From: Micromonospora phytophila
Lineage (GTDB): Bacteria > Actinomycetota > Actinomycetes > Mycobacteriales > Micromonosporaceae
Direction of reading: 5' to 3'
NCBI RefSeq assembly: GCF_023656545.1
Contig: NZ_JAMOKF010000010.1
Coordinates: 1 to 44,438, forward strand
Length of the DNA stretch: 44,438 bases
Position numbers and translations under genes: made by a program. Positions within the stretch are counted from its first letter, which is position 1; every line of letters starts with the position of its first letter. This document shows, piece by piece, positions 36,758 through 44,438 of this stretch. Below the pieces are notes generated by a model that did not search any database, had not been told where the DNA came from, and saw nothing but the letters and a program-made list of their open reading frames with translations.

Positions 36758-37845
36758 GGCTTCTCCTCCTCGCGCGGGGCGGGCACCGGGCTCGCGGTCG
36801 CCTCCGCCGCGGCGGAGGCGAGCGGGTCGTCCACGACCGGGGCGGTCGCGGCCGGGGTGGGCACGGTGCCGGGCGCCGGCGCCGGGTTGACGCAGCGGTA
36901 GCTGCGACCGTCATGGGCGAGGACCAGCGCCGGGGGCTCGCCCACGCACTCGTCCACGCGGCGGGCGCAGCGCGGGGCGAAGGCGCAGCCGTCCGGCCAG
37001 GGCAGCACGTCGCGGACCGACCCGGGGATCGGGTTGAGCCGCTCGCCACGCCCGGCGTCCAGACGCGGCACCGAACCGAGCAGCCCCACGGTGTACGGGT
37101 GCCGCGGCTCACGGAAGAGCGGCCGACGGCGGGCCGTCTCCACCACCCGACCGGCGTAGAGCACGTTGACGGTGTCGCACATGCCGGCGACCACACCGAG
37201 GTCGTGCGTGATCATGACGAGTGCGGTGCCCGAGTCCCGGACCAGGTCCTTGAGCAGCTCCAGGATCTGCGCCTGGATGGTGACGTCCAGCGCGGTGGTC
37301 GGCTCGTCGGCGATCAGGAGCCGGGGCTGGCAGGCCACCGCCATGGCGATCAGGGCCCGCTGCCGCATGCCACCGGAGAGCTGGTGCGGGTACTCCTTCA
37401 GCCGCCGCTTCGGGTCGGGGATGCCGACCCGGTCCAGCAGCGCCGCCGCCTCCTTCTCGGCCGCCGCGCCCTTCATCCCCCGGTGCCGGGTGAGCACCTC
37501 GGTCACCTGCAACCCGATCGGGATCACCGGGTTCAGGGAGGAGAGCGGGTCCTGGAAGATCATCGCGATGTCCCGGCCGCGGATGTCCCGCCGCGACCGG
37601 TCGTCGAGCTGGAGCAGGTCGGTGCCGTCGAAGACGGCCTTGCCGCCGACCCGCAGCCCCGGCTGCTTGGGCAGCAGGCCCATCAGGGCCAGCGACGTGA
37701 CGCTCTTGCCGCAGCCGGACTCGCCGACCAGGCCGACCACCTCGCCGGCGTCGACCGAGAAGGAGACTCCGTCGACGGCGTGCACGGTGCGCTGACCGCG
37801 CCGGGCGAAGGTGACGGAGAGATCTTCCACATCAAGCAGCGCCAT
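36754..37845 (-). CDS. dppD: Peptide ABC importer ATPase (DppD/OppD-like)
   Basis: A 363-residue ATPase with Walker A GESGCGKS, signature [14 protein letters not shown], Walker [13 protein letters not shown] and ITHDLG. The C-terminal OppD/DppD extension includes [15 protein letters not shown] tail of about 45 Pro/Ala-rich residues follows. ATG 37845 ([11 protein letters not shown]) is the family start; an in-frame start 15 residues upstream has poorer support. It is coupled to dppF by a 4-base overlap. Confidence 0.93.
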   Translation of the reverse strand: MALLDVEDLSVTFARRGQRTVHAVDGVSFSVDAGEVVGLVGESGCGKSVTSLALMGLLPKQPGLRVGGKAVFDGTDLLQLDDRSRRDIRGRDIAMIFQDPLSSLNPVIPIGLQVTEVLTRHRGMKGAAAEKEAAALLDRVGIPDPKRRLKEYPHQLSGGMRQRALIAMAVACQPRLLIADEPTTALDVTIQAQILELLKDLVRDSGTALVMITHDLGVVAGMCDTVNVLYAGRVVETARRRPLFREPRHPYTVGLLGSVPRLDAGRGERLNPIPGSVRDVLPWPDGCAFAPRCARRVDECVGEPPALVLAHDGRSYRCVNPAPAPGTVPTPAATAPVVDDPLASAAAEATASPVPAPREEEKP

Positions 37846-37910
37846 GCTCTGCCGGCCTTTCGTTCGCGACTGCGGGGCTCGCAAGCTCACTTCTCGTGCT
37901 CATGCGGCAC

Positions 37911-38867
37911 CTACTTCCGCAGCTTCGGGTCGAGGGCCTCGCGCATCGCCTCGCCGAGCAGGGTGAAGCCCAGCGCGGTGACGATGATGGCGAGGGCGGG
38001 CAGGACCGCCAGCCGGGGAGCGGAGTCGAGGTACTGCTGCGCGTCGGCGAGCATGACGCCCCACTCGGGGATGGAGGCGTCGTTGTTGCCGAGCCCCAGG
38101 AAGGAGAGCGCCGCGGCCTCGATGATCGCGGTGGCCAGGGTCAGGGTGGCCTGCACGATGACCGGGGCGAGCGAGTTCGGCACCACGTGGGTCAGCGCGA
38201 TCTTCGGCTTCTTCACGCCCAGCGAGACGGCCGCCAGGACGTAGTCGCTGTTGGCCTGGGAGATCATCGAGCCGCGCAGCAGCCGGGCGAAGACCGGCAC
38301 CGACACCACACCGACCGCGATCATGACCGTGGTCAGGCCGGCGCCGAGCAGGGCGGCGATGCTGATCGCCAGTAGCAGGCTTGGCATGGCCAGCAGCATG
38401 TCGATGAAACGCATCAGCACGTTGTCGACGGCCCGGCCCCAGCGGCCACCGAGGCCGGCGGCGGCGCCGGCGACGCCACCGATCAGCGAGCCGACGGCCA
38501 GACCGATCAGGGTGGAGACCACGCCGACCAGCAGGGTCTGCCGGGCACCGACGATCATGCGGCTGAACTCGTCGCGGCCGATGTGGTCGACGCCGAACCA
38601 GTTCTCCGCCCGTGGTCCGGGGAAGTCGCCGAGGCGGATCTCGCCCTTCCAGAGCTGGGCGTCCGGGGCGTACGGGACGAAGAACGGCCCGAGGACGGCG
38701 ACCAGCAGGAACAGGCCCAGGATGACCGCGCCGACGATCGCCGCCGGGTTGCGCCGCAGCCGGCGGAACGCCTCCTTCCAGAGGCTGACGCCGCGCTCGT
38801 CGTCCCGGGCGGCCAGCTCGGAGAGCCGGTCGATCTTTTCCTTCTTCTTGCCGGTGGTGATCGTCAT
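37911..38867 (-). CDS. dppC: Peptide ABC importer permease (DppC/OppC-like)
   Basis: A 318-residue inner permease with six helices. An N-terminal cytoplasmic stretch (KKKEKIDRLSELAARDDERG) is followed by the OppC-type first helix and a periplasm-facing segment with GVDHIGRDEFSR. The EAA loop that contacts the ATPases is around EAAALSFLGLG. ATG 38867 overlaps the dppB stop (ATGA), coupling the two permeases. Confidence 0.93.
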   Translation of the reverse strand: MTITTGKKKEKIDRLSELAARDDERGVSLWKEAFRRLRRNPAAIVGAVILGLFLLVAVLGPFFVPYAPDAQLWKGEIRLGDFPGPRAENWFGVDHIGRDEFSRMIVGARQTLLVGVVSTLIGLAVGSLIGGVAGAAAGLGGRWGRAVDNVLMRFIDMLLAMPSLLLAISIAALLGAGLTTVMIAVGVVSVPVFARLLRGSMISQANSDYVLAAVSLGVKKPKIALTHVVPNSLAPVIVQATLTLATAIIEAAALSFLGLGNNDASIPEWGVMLADAQQYLDSAPRLAVLPALAIIVTALGFTLLGEAMREALDPKLRK

Positions 38868-39868
38868 CGGACCCTCACCCTCGGGTCGATCAGGCTGTAG
38901 GAGAGGTCGACCAGGAGATTCACCAGCACGTACACCACCGCGATGATCAGGATGAAGCCCATCAGCACCGGATAGTCGCGCTGGCTGATCGCCTCGTAGA
39001 TGAAGGCTCCGATGCCGCTGAAGGCGAAGACGGTCTCGGTGAGCACCGCGCCGGAGAGCAGGCCACCGGTGAGCAGGCCGATCGAGGTGACCACCGGCAG
39101 CATGGAGTTGCGCAGCACGTGCCGGCGCCGGACGGTGCTCTCGGTCAGGCCCTTGGCCTCGGCGGTGCGGACGAAGTCCTCGTTGAGCACCTCCAGCACG
39201 CTGGCCCGGGTGATCCGGACGATGATCGCGAGCGGGATGCTGGCCAGCGCGACGGCGGGCAGCACCAGGTGCCAGAGCGCGTCGGCGGCGGCGTCCCACT
39301 CGCGGGTCATCAGCCCGTCGAGGACGAAGAAGTTGGTGATCCGGGTCGCGCCGAGGGTCGGGTCCTGCCGGCCGCTGGCCGGGAACCAGCCGAGGTTCTC
39401 CGCGAAGATCGCCTTCAGCACGTACGCCAGGAAGAAGACCGGGATGCAGATGCCGATCAGCGAGCCGCCGACCGAGGCGTGGTCGAGGAAGCGCCCCCGC
39501 CGGCGGGCGGCCAGGTAGCCCAACGGGATGCCGATCCCGATCGCGAGCAGCATCGCCGCGATGGACAGCTCCACCGTGCCGGGGAACCGCTCGACGAACT
39601 CGGTGACGACGGTCCGCTTGGTGGAGGTGGAGGTGCCGAGGTCGAGCCGGATCAACCGCCGGACGAACCGGCCGTACTGCACCAGGATCGGCTCGTCCAG
39701 GCCCATGTTGCGGCGGATGGCGGCACGCATCTCGGGCGTCCCGCGCTCGCCGAGGATGGCGGTCTCGGGACCGCCGGGCAGTCGACGGAGCCAGATGAAG
39801 AGCAGGAGGGAGAGCCCGAACAGCGTGGGTATCAGCTGCAGCAGGCGTCTGACGATGAACCGGAACAC
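38864..39868 (-). CDS. dppB: Peptide ABC importer permease (DppB/OppB-like)
   Basis: A 334-residue permease. It begins MFRFIVRRLLQLIPTLFGLS, the classic DppB opening, followed by a long extracellular loop, the ASVLEVLNEDFVRTAEAKGL cytoplasmic EAA loop and RHVLRNSMLPVVT. GTG 39868 has GAGG upstream. It lies 81 bases after dppA, with a hairpin in the gap. Confidence 0.93.
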   Translation of the reverse strand: MFRFIVRRLLQLIPTLFGLSLLLFIWLRRLPGGPETAILGERGTPEMRAAIRRNMGLDEPILVQYGRFVRRLIRLDLGTSTSTKRTVVTEFVERFPGTVELSIAAMLLAIGIGIPLGYLAARRRGRFLDHASVGGSLIGICIPVFFLAYVLKAIFAENLGWFPASGRQDPTLGATRITNFFVLDGLMTREWDAAADALWHLVLPAVALASIPLAIIVRITRASVLEVLNEDFVRTAEAKGLTESTVRRRHVLRNSMLPVVTSIGLLTGGLLSGAVLTETVFAFSGIGAFIYEAISQRDYPVLMGFILIIAVVYVLVNLLVDLSYSLIDPRVRVR

Positions 39869-39896
39869 GGCGGCCTCGAAGTGGGTGCGGAGGGTT

Positions 39897-39930
39897 GCGG
39901 GCGGACGCCGTCGAAACGGCGCCCGCCCGC
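39897..39930. terminator. Intercistronic hairpin between dppA and dppB
   Basis: A 14-bp stem with one mismatch, GCGGGCGGACGCCG (39897-39910), loop TCGAAA, complement at 39917-39930. There is no T-run. It probably acts as a partial terminator or 3' stabiliser so that the binding protein is made in excess of the permeases. Confidence 0.6.
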
Positions 39931-39949
39931 GTTCCTTGCGTGCGTCAGA

Positions 39950-41614
39950 TCAGGACTTGAACTCGATGGTGGCGTACCGCTCGTCGGTCAGCGGGCTCGC
40001 CTTGACCCCGGTCACGTCCTTGCCGAACACGATCGCCGGCGGCGAGTGCGACACCGGGACACCGGGCAGGAAGTCCATCACGGCCTTGTTGAGGGCCTTG
40101 TACTTCTCGGTCCGGGCCGCCGCGTCGGCGGTGGTGTCGGCGTCCTTGAACTGGTCGAACAGGGCCTTGTTGGTGTAGCCCCACTCGTCCTTCGGCCGGT
40201 CGAAGAAGGTGCCGATGAAGTTGTACGCGTCGCCGTAGTCACCGGTCCAGCCGAGGAAGTGCAGGTCGTGCTTGCTGCCGGAGGTGGTGGCGTTGAGGTA
40301 GTCCGGGCTCCACTTCAGCGGGATGGCCTGGACGTTGATGCCGACCGCCTTGAGGTCCGCCGAGAGCAGCTCGAAGATGTCCTTCGGGTTCGGCATGTAC
40401 GGCCGGGTGACCTCGGTCGGGTAGTGGAACCGCAGGGTCAGGTTCGTCGCGCCGGCCTCGGCCAACAGCTGCTTGGCCTTCTCCGGGTTGTAGTCGTACT
40501 TGGTGACGTCGCCGTTCCAGCCCTCGACGGTGTCCGGCATGAAGTTCTCGGCGACCTTGGCGCCCGGGGGCAGCTTCGAGTCGACCAGGGCCTGCCGGTT
40601 CAGCGCGTGCGCGATTGCCTGCCGGACCTTGACGTCGGCGAGCTTCGGGTTCCCCTTCTGGTTGATCGCCAGGTAGAGGATGTTGAAGGCCGGGCGGGTC
40701 AGGACGTTGAAGCCCTCGCCCTTCAGCGGCTCGACGTCGGCCGGGCCGACCAGGTCGTACCCCTGGATGTCGCCGGAACGCAGCGCCTGCTTGCGCGCGT
40801 TCTCGTCGGAGATGGTCTTGAAGATGAGGGTCTTCAGCTTGGCCTTGTCGCCGGCGTAGTCCTCGTTGCGCTCCAGGGTCAGCGTCTTGTTCGCGACGTC
40901 CCAGGACTTGAACTTGAACGGACCGGTGCCGGTCGGGTGCTCCGTCGCGTAAGACGGGTACTTGATGTCCTCCGCGGTGCCGCCCACGTTGCTGGCGTCG
41001 TACTGCTCCAGCGCCTTCGGGCTGTGGATGGAGAACGACGGCAGCATCAGCGCGGCCGGGATCTTGCTGGAGACCCGGGTGAAGGCCAGGTCGACCGTGG
41101 TGGCGTCCTTGGCGGTGCAGGACTTGAAGAGGCTCGGCGGCAGCTCCGGGTCCTCGTTCTTGGCGAAGCCGCCCATGACGTCCTGCCAGTAGGCGGTCAC
41201 GTCCGGGCTCTGCATGAGGCCCTTGGCGTTGTACCAGCGGTCGAAGTTCTTGCAGACCGCCTCGGCGTTGAACTCGGCGCCGTCGTGGAACTTCACGCCG
41301 GACCGCAGCTTGAAGGTCCAGGTCGTGCCGGCGGCGTCCGGAGTCCAGGACTCAGCCAGACCGGGGGTGACCTTGGTGCCACCCTCCTCCGGACGGACCA
41401 GCGTCTCGAAGACCTGACGCGCCACACGCAACGACTCACCGTCGCTGGCGAAGCTCGGGTCGAGCACCTTCGGGTCTCCGGCTACGCCGAAGACGAGAGT
41501 GTCCTTCTTGCTTCCACCGGAACTGTCACCGCGGTCGCTCTCGGCGCAGCCTGCTACCGCGAGGGCCGCGACCGCGACGGCCGCGATCGCGGCCTTCGGC
41601 CTGGATGCACGCAT
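39950..41614 (-). CDS. dppA: Peptide ABC importer substrate-binding lipoprotein (DppA/OppA-like)
   Basis: A 554-residue exported binding protein (SBP_bac_5). The signal peptide ends in lipobox VAGC (Cys23), followed by a Ser/Gly linker. Typical blocks are VFGVAGDPKVLDPSF, LAESWTPDAAGTTWTFKLR, VKFHDGAEFNAEAV and PTGTGPFKF. It delivers oligopeptides or dipeptides to DppBC. AAGGAG precedes ATG 41614. It heads the operon dppABCDF. Confidence 0.94.
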   Translation of the reverse strand: MRASRPKAAIAAVAVAALAVAGCAESDRGDSSGGSKKDTLVFGVAGDPKVLDPSFASDGESLRVARQVFETLVRPEEGGTKVTPGLAESWTPDAAGTTWTFKLRSGVKFHDGAEFNAEAVCKNFDRWYNAKGLMQSPDVTAYWQDVMGGFAKNEDPELPPSLFKSCTAKDATTVDLAFTRVSSKIPAALMLPSFSIHSPKALEQYDASNVGGTAEDIKYPSYATEHPTGTGPFKFKSWDVANKTLTLERNEDYAGDKAKLKTLIFKTISDENARKQALRSGDIQGYDLVGPADVEPLKGEGFNVLTRPAFNILYLAINQKGNPKLADVKVRQAIAHALNRQALVDSKLPPGAKVAENFMPDTVEGWNGDVTKYDYNPEKAKQLLAEAGATNLTLRFHYPTEVTRPYMPNPKDIFELLSADLKAVGINVQAIPLKWSPDYLNATTSGSKHDLHFLGWTGDYGDAYNFIGTFFDRPKDEWGYTNKALFDQFKDADTTADAAARTEKYKALNKAVMDFLPGVPVSHSPPAIVFGKDVTGVKASPLTDERYATIEFKS

Positions 41615-41653
41615 GGTGCTTCTCCTTGGGGGTACGGACAACGTGGTGACAGG

Positions 41654-41676
41654 GGTCACCGATGGCGGTGACCTTA
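41654..41676 (-). promoter_or_regulatory. dpp promoter -10 with overlapping palindrome
   Basis: TAAGGT (41671-41676, minus) about 57 bases before the dppA start. GGTCACCG, ATGG, CGGTGACC (41654-41673) is an 8-bp palindrome sharing three bases with the -10 box. It could be an operator for a repressor or a hairpin at the 5' end of the mRNA. Confidence 0.45.
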
Positions 41677-41886
41677 GCCCCCGTTCGGACCGCCGGGAAA
41701 CCAGCGAAGAAGCGGTTGGTACCGGATCGTGTCTTTCCTGTTGCGGCCAGCGCCGACAGCTGCCGCAGACCACCATCAAAGGGGCAGTTTGTCCGGGTTC
41801 AACGATGCAGATTTGTTACATCGATCGGCACCTGGCTCGTTCACATGTCAGAGCACAAAGTGGACGAAACGGGCCGCGTACGACGG
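41677..41886. other. recR-dppA intergenic region
   Basis: The central part of a 314-base gap between two minus-strand genes. It is locally richer in A and T around 41800-41870. Apart from the dpp promoter on its left and the recR terminator on its right I see no feature. Confidence 0.35.
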
Positions 41887-41917
41887 TGGCCGGCACCGGG
41901 GGATCCGGTGCCGGCCA
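41887..41917 (-). terminator. Terminator after recR
   Basis: TGGCCGGCACCGG (41887-41899), loop GGGAT, complement at 41905-41917: a 13-bp perfect stem just past the recR stop. There is no strong T-run. Confidence 0.7.
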
Positions 41918-41928
41918 ACGACCGCGAC

Positions 41929-42522
41929 TCAGACGGCCCGACGGCCCTCGAAGGCCCGGCCGAGAGTAATCTCGTCGGCGTACTCCAGGTCGCCGCCGAC
42001 CGGCAGGCCGCTCGCCAACCGGGTCACCGCGATGCCCATCGGCTTGACCATCAGCGCCAGGTAGGTGGCGGTCGCCTCGCCCTCGGTGTTCGGGTCCGTC
42101 GCCAGGATCAGCTCCCGCACCACGCCACCACTGAGCCGGGTCATCAGCTCGCGGATGCGGAGATTGTCCGGCCCGATCCCCTCCAGCGGGTTGATCGCGC
42201 CGCCGAGCACGTGGTAGCGGCCCCGGAACTCACCGGTCCGCTCGATCGCCACCACGTCCTTCGGCTCCTCGACCACGCAGAGCACCTCGTCGGTGCGGCG
42301 CGGGTCGCGGCAGATCCGGCACTGGTCGGACTCGGCGACGTTGTAGCAGGTGGTGCAGAACCGCACCAACTCCTTGACCTTGCGCAGCGCACCGGCCAGC
42401 CGGTTGACGTCGGCCGGGTCCGCGGACAGGACGTGGAAGGCGATCCGCTGGGCGCTCTTCGGGCCCACGCCCGGCAGCCGACCCAGCTCGTCGATCAGGT
42501 CCTGGATGGCACCTTCGTACAT
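41929..42522 (-). CDS. recR: Recombination protein RecR
   Basis: A 197-residue RecR that works with RecO to load RecA at gaps. It has an N-terminal helix-hairpin-helix ([19 protein letters not shown]), a Cys4 zinc finger CTTC...CRIC, and a Toprim domain with [12 protein letters not shown] and [14 protein letters not shown] Walker-like C-terminal [16 protein letters not shown] follows. It is directly downstream of ybaB (8-base gap) as in most bacteria. Confidence 0.97.
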   Translation of the reverse strand: MYEGAIQDLIDELGRLPGVGPKSAQRIAFHVLSADPADVNRLAGALRKVKELVRFCTTCYNVAESDQCRICRDPRRTDEVLCVVEEPKDVVAIERTGEFRGRYHVLGGAINPLEGIGPDNLRIRELMTRLSGGVVRELILATDPNTEGEATATYLALMVKPMGIAVTRLASGLPVGGDLEYADEITLGRAFEGRRAV

Positions 42523-42530
42523 CTGCCGGC

Positions 42531-42863
42531 TCAGAAACCGGGCAGGCCGAGGCCGCCCATGCCGCCGGTGACCGGGCCCATCTTCTTCTCGGTCAGCTCC
42601 CGGGCCGCCTCGGCGGCGTTGTGCAGGGCCGCGACGACCAGGTCCTCCAGGGTCTCCACGTCCTCCGGGTCGACCGCCTTCGGGTCGATCTTGATGCTCT
42701 TGATCTCACCGGAGCCGGAGACGGTCGCGGTGACCAGGCCGCCGCCCGAGGTGCCGGTCAGCTCGGCCTCGGCCAGCTCGGCCTGGGCCTTGGCGATCTG
42801 CTGCTGCATCTTCTGCGCCTGCTTCAGCATCTGCTGCATGTTCGGCTGTCCACCTGGGCGCAC
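42531..42863 (-). CDS. ybaB: YbaB/EbfC nucleoid-associated protein
   Basis: A 110-residue small DNA-binding protein. The helical N-terminus [19 protein letters not shown], the [19 protein letters not shown] strand and a Gly/Met-rich tail are typical. GTG 42863 has AAGGAG upstream. It sits upstream of recR, the conserved order dnaX-ybaB-recR, although a DUF2332 gene on the other strand separates it here from dnaX. Confidence 0.95.
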   Translation of the reverse strand: MRPGGQPNMQQMLKQAQKMQQQIAKAQAELAEAELTGTSGGGLVTATVSGSGEIKSIKIDPKAVDPEDVETLEDLVVAALHNAAEAARELTEKKMGPVTGGMGGLGLPGF

Positions 42864-43003
42864 GGATGGCTCCTTCTCGCACTCGTCTGCTCGCTCGGCC
42901 GCCGACCAGCCTAGCGGCTGTGAGCAGCCTCGCCCCGCCCGGTGCTTTCCGCGCCGGGCGTCGCCGCCGGATGATCGCAGGACCGACCGGAGGGAGCCCG
43001 AGG

Positions 43004-44077
43004 ATGTCCGTCGAGCACGCCGTCACCGTCCTGCGACAGCAGGCCCGGTCCTGCGCGGCCATGGACGCCGGCCTCTACCACGACCTGCTGGTCCGCGCCG
43101 CGGACGACGTCCGGGCGGGCGGCCCGACCGCCGCGGTGATCCAGGGGTACGACACCCTGCCCGTCGACGCGGTCGTGCCGCTGCGGATCCTCGGCGGCGT
43201 GCACGCCCTCGTGCTCACCGGGCAGGCGCCCGACCTGACCCGCTTCTACCCGTCCGCCGGCGGCACCTACTTCCCGGCGGACGCGGACGCCGCCTGGTCC
43301 GCGTTCCGGGCGCTCCTCGCGCAGCGGCGGGACGCCGTACGAGGTTGGCTGCCCCGGCCCCCGCAGACCAACGAGGTCGGGCGGGCCAACCTGCTGCTGG
43401 CCGGGCTGCTGCACGCCCTGGCCGGAACGGGTGACCTGCCGGTCCGCCTGATCGAGTTGGGAGCCAGCGCCGGGTTGAACCTGCGCGCCGACCGGTTCCG
43501 GGTCGAGGCGGACGACTTCGCCTGGGGCCCCGTCGACTCCCCGGTGCGGCTGCCGGGCGCCTGGCGGGACGGCGTGCCCGACTGGCTGCGGGACGCCGCA
43601 CGGGCGTACCCGGAGCTGACCGTGGTGCAGCGGCTCGGCTGCGATGTCACGCCGCTCGACCCGGGCAGCGCCCAGGGGGCGCTGGCGCTGCGCGCGTACC
43701 TGTGGCCGGAGCACACCGCGCGGGCCCAACGGCTGGACGGTGCCCTGGAGCTGGCCCGGCGGGTGCCGGCGCGGGTGGAGGCGGTCGGCGCGGCGGACTT
43801 CCTGGCCGGCGTCGCGCCGCGTTCCGGCACGCTGACCGTGGTGTGGCACTCGGTGATGCGGCAGTACGTGCCGGCCGACGAGTGGACGCGGGTCACCGCC
43901 GAGCTCGACCGGCTGGCCCGCGCCGCGACCGCGGACGCGCCGGTGGCCCACCTGCTGTTCGAGCCGTACCCGACCGAGGGTCGGCACCACTTCCAGCTCC
44001 GCGCCCGGCTCGGCGCAGGTGACGAACGGCTGCTCGCCGTCGCGCACCCGCACGGGCTTCCCGCCTGGGTCGCCTGA
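43004..44077 (+). CDS. DUF2332 domain-containing protein
   Basis: A 357-residue soluble protein of the DUF2332 family. Diagnostic segments are [44 protein letters not shown] and [12 protein letters not shown]. The [11 protein letters not shown] block recalls the glycine-rich loop of SAM-dependent methyltransferases, so a methyltransferase-like fold is possible; no activity is established to my knowledge. ATG 43004 has GGAGGGAG upstream. It is inserted opposite in sense between dnaX and ybaB, its end 17 bases from the dnaX stop. Confidence 0.88.
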   Translation: MSVEHAVTVLRQQARSCAAMDAGLYHDLLVRAADDVRAGGPTAAVIQGYDTLPVDAVVPLRILGGVHALVLTGQAPDLTRFYPSAGGTYFPADADAAWSAFRALLAQRRDAVRGWLPRPPQTNEVGRANLLLAGLLHALAGTGDLPVRLIELGASAGLNLRADRFRVEADDFAWGPVDSPVRLPGAWRDGVPDWLRDAARAYPELTVVQRLGCDVTPLDPGSAQGALALRAYLWPEHTARAQRLDGALELARRVPARVEAVGAADFLAGVAPRSGTLTVVWHSVMRQYVPADEWTRVTAELDRLARAATADAPVAHLLFEPYPTEGRHHFQLRARLGAGDERLLAVAHPHGLPAWVA

Positions 44078-44094
44078 TCCGACCCGGGGTCACG

Positions 44095-44438
44095 TCAGCG
44101 GGCGTCGACCTCGTCGATCTTCTCGGCGCCGAACGCCTCCCGGAGCAGTTGCACCGCCTGCTCCTCGCTGGACTGCCGGGCGGTGCGCTCGTCGATCACC
44201 TCGTCCAGCGGCTCGTCGCCCGGGTCGAAGCCCTCGTAGGACGGGGCTGCCGGCTGGGCGCCGCCGGGGCGTCCCCCACCGCCGCGCACCGGGCCGTCGA
44301 AGTCCGGGTCGTACGGCGGCTCGCCCGCCCACTCGGCGTCCGCGGTCTTCCGGGTCGCCTGGGCGGTACGCGGACCCTTCGCGGCCGCGGTCCCGGCCGC
44401 CGCGGCGGCGGCCCGCGCCGCCGCGATCGCGCTGCTCA
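44095..44438 (-). CDS. dnaX: DNA polymerase III gamma/tau subunit, C-terminal part
   Basis: Only the last 114 codons are in the window. They are an Ala/Lys/Pro-rich linker (AAAKGPRTAQATRKT), an acidic stretch (WAGEPPYDPDFDG) and a final short helix AVQLLREAFGAEKIDEVDAR. This is the usual end of actinobacterial DnaX, whose tau tail contacts the polymerase alpha subunit. The assignment relies on this tail and on the ybaB-recR neighbours; the ATPase part lies beyond the right edge. Confidence 0.75.
   Translation of the reverse strand, partial: SSAIAAARAAAAAAGTAAAKGPRTAQATRKTADAEWAGEPPYDPDFDGPVRGGGGRPGGAQPAAPSYEGFDPGDEPLDEVIDERTARQSSEEQAVQLLREAFGAEKIDEVDAR

Noticed and set aside
40962..41671. 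Plus-strand open frames opposite dppA
   Set aside because: No ribosome sites or domains; dppA on the minus strand is certain.

Overview
The window is a very GC-rich actinobacterial chromosome segment. Strong GC third-position bias, a WhiB regulator, -10 boxes of the TANNNT type, frequent GTG starts and many start codons 6-8 bases after a -10 box all fit. Gene content and two intergenic palindrome families suggest Micromonosporaceae, probably Micromonospora; this is inference. From recalled gene order, much of the backbone follows Mycobacterium tuberculosis Rv3677c to Rv3721c (MBL hydrolase, RidA, small DUF4177 protein, two ArsA-like ATPases, whiB4, ponA2, metallophosphoesterase, then asd, ask, leuA, recR, ybaB, dnaX), with accessory genes between.

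Layout. 1-3621 (minus): DUF4177 protein, RidA, MBL hydrolase and a zinc-ribbon class III cyclase/AAA ATPase cut by the left edge. 3666-5078: a hypothetical protein and a divergent membrane-anchored protein. 5105-11918: two ArsA/BagAB-type ATPases, a convergent WhiB4-like Fe-S regulator, a bifunctional penicillin-binding protein with a PASTA domain, YqeY and a divergent metallophosphoesterase. 12120-16613: tRNA-Pro(CGG) followed by a small genomic island. A 49-50 base direct copy of the tRNA 3' half lies at its far end, matching 22-base repeats sit inside both ends, and a possible integrase remnant is next to the tRNA. The island carries three unrecognised membrane or exported proteins, the largest a polytopic protein with six cysteine pairs in an exported repeat domain.

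16736-24650: an accessory stretch with a secreted three-ChW-repeat protein, two hypothetical proteins, an MFS transporter, a secreted 5'-nucleotidase, an alpha/beta hydrolase, a gamma-glutamylcyclotransferase-like protein and a CpdA-like phosphodiesterase. 24862-26289: a GAF-GGDEF diguanylate cyclase. 26415-32506: asd and lysC (aspartate pathway), a lipoprotein, a nitroreductase, and leuA with a leucine leader peptide and hairpin. 32598-35610: DUF1737 protein, DHA2-type MFS transporter, secreted HNH nuclease lipoprotein and an overlapping unknown gene. 35654-41614: a complete peptide ABC importer (binding protein, two permeases, two ATPases) with overlapping junctions. 41929-44438: recR, ybaB and the 3' end of dnaX, with a DUF2332 gene inserted on the opposite strand.

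The most notable signals are the tRNA-Pro island, the leucine leader of leuA, a 25-base divergent promoter whose two -10 boxes share a TA, and the large number of apparently leaderless genes. I saw no CRISPR array, rRNA or intact transposase.
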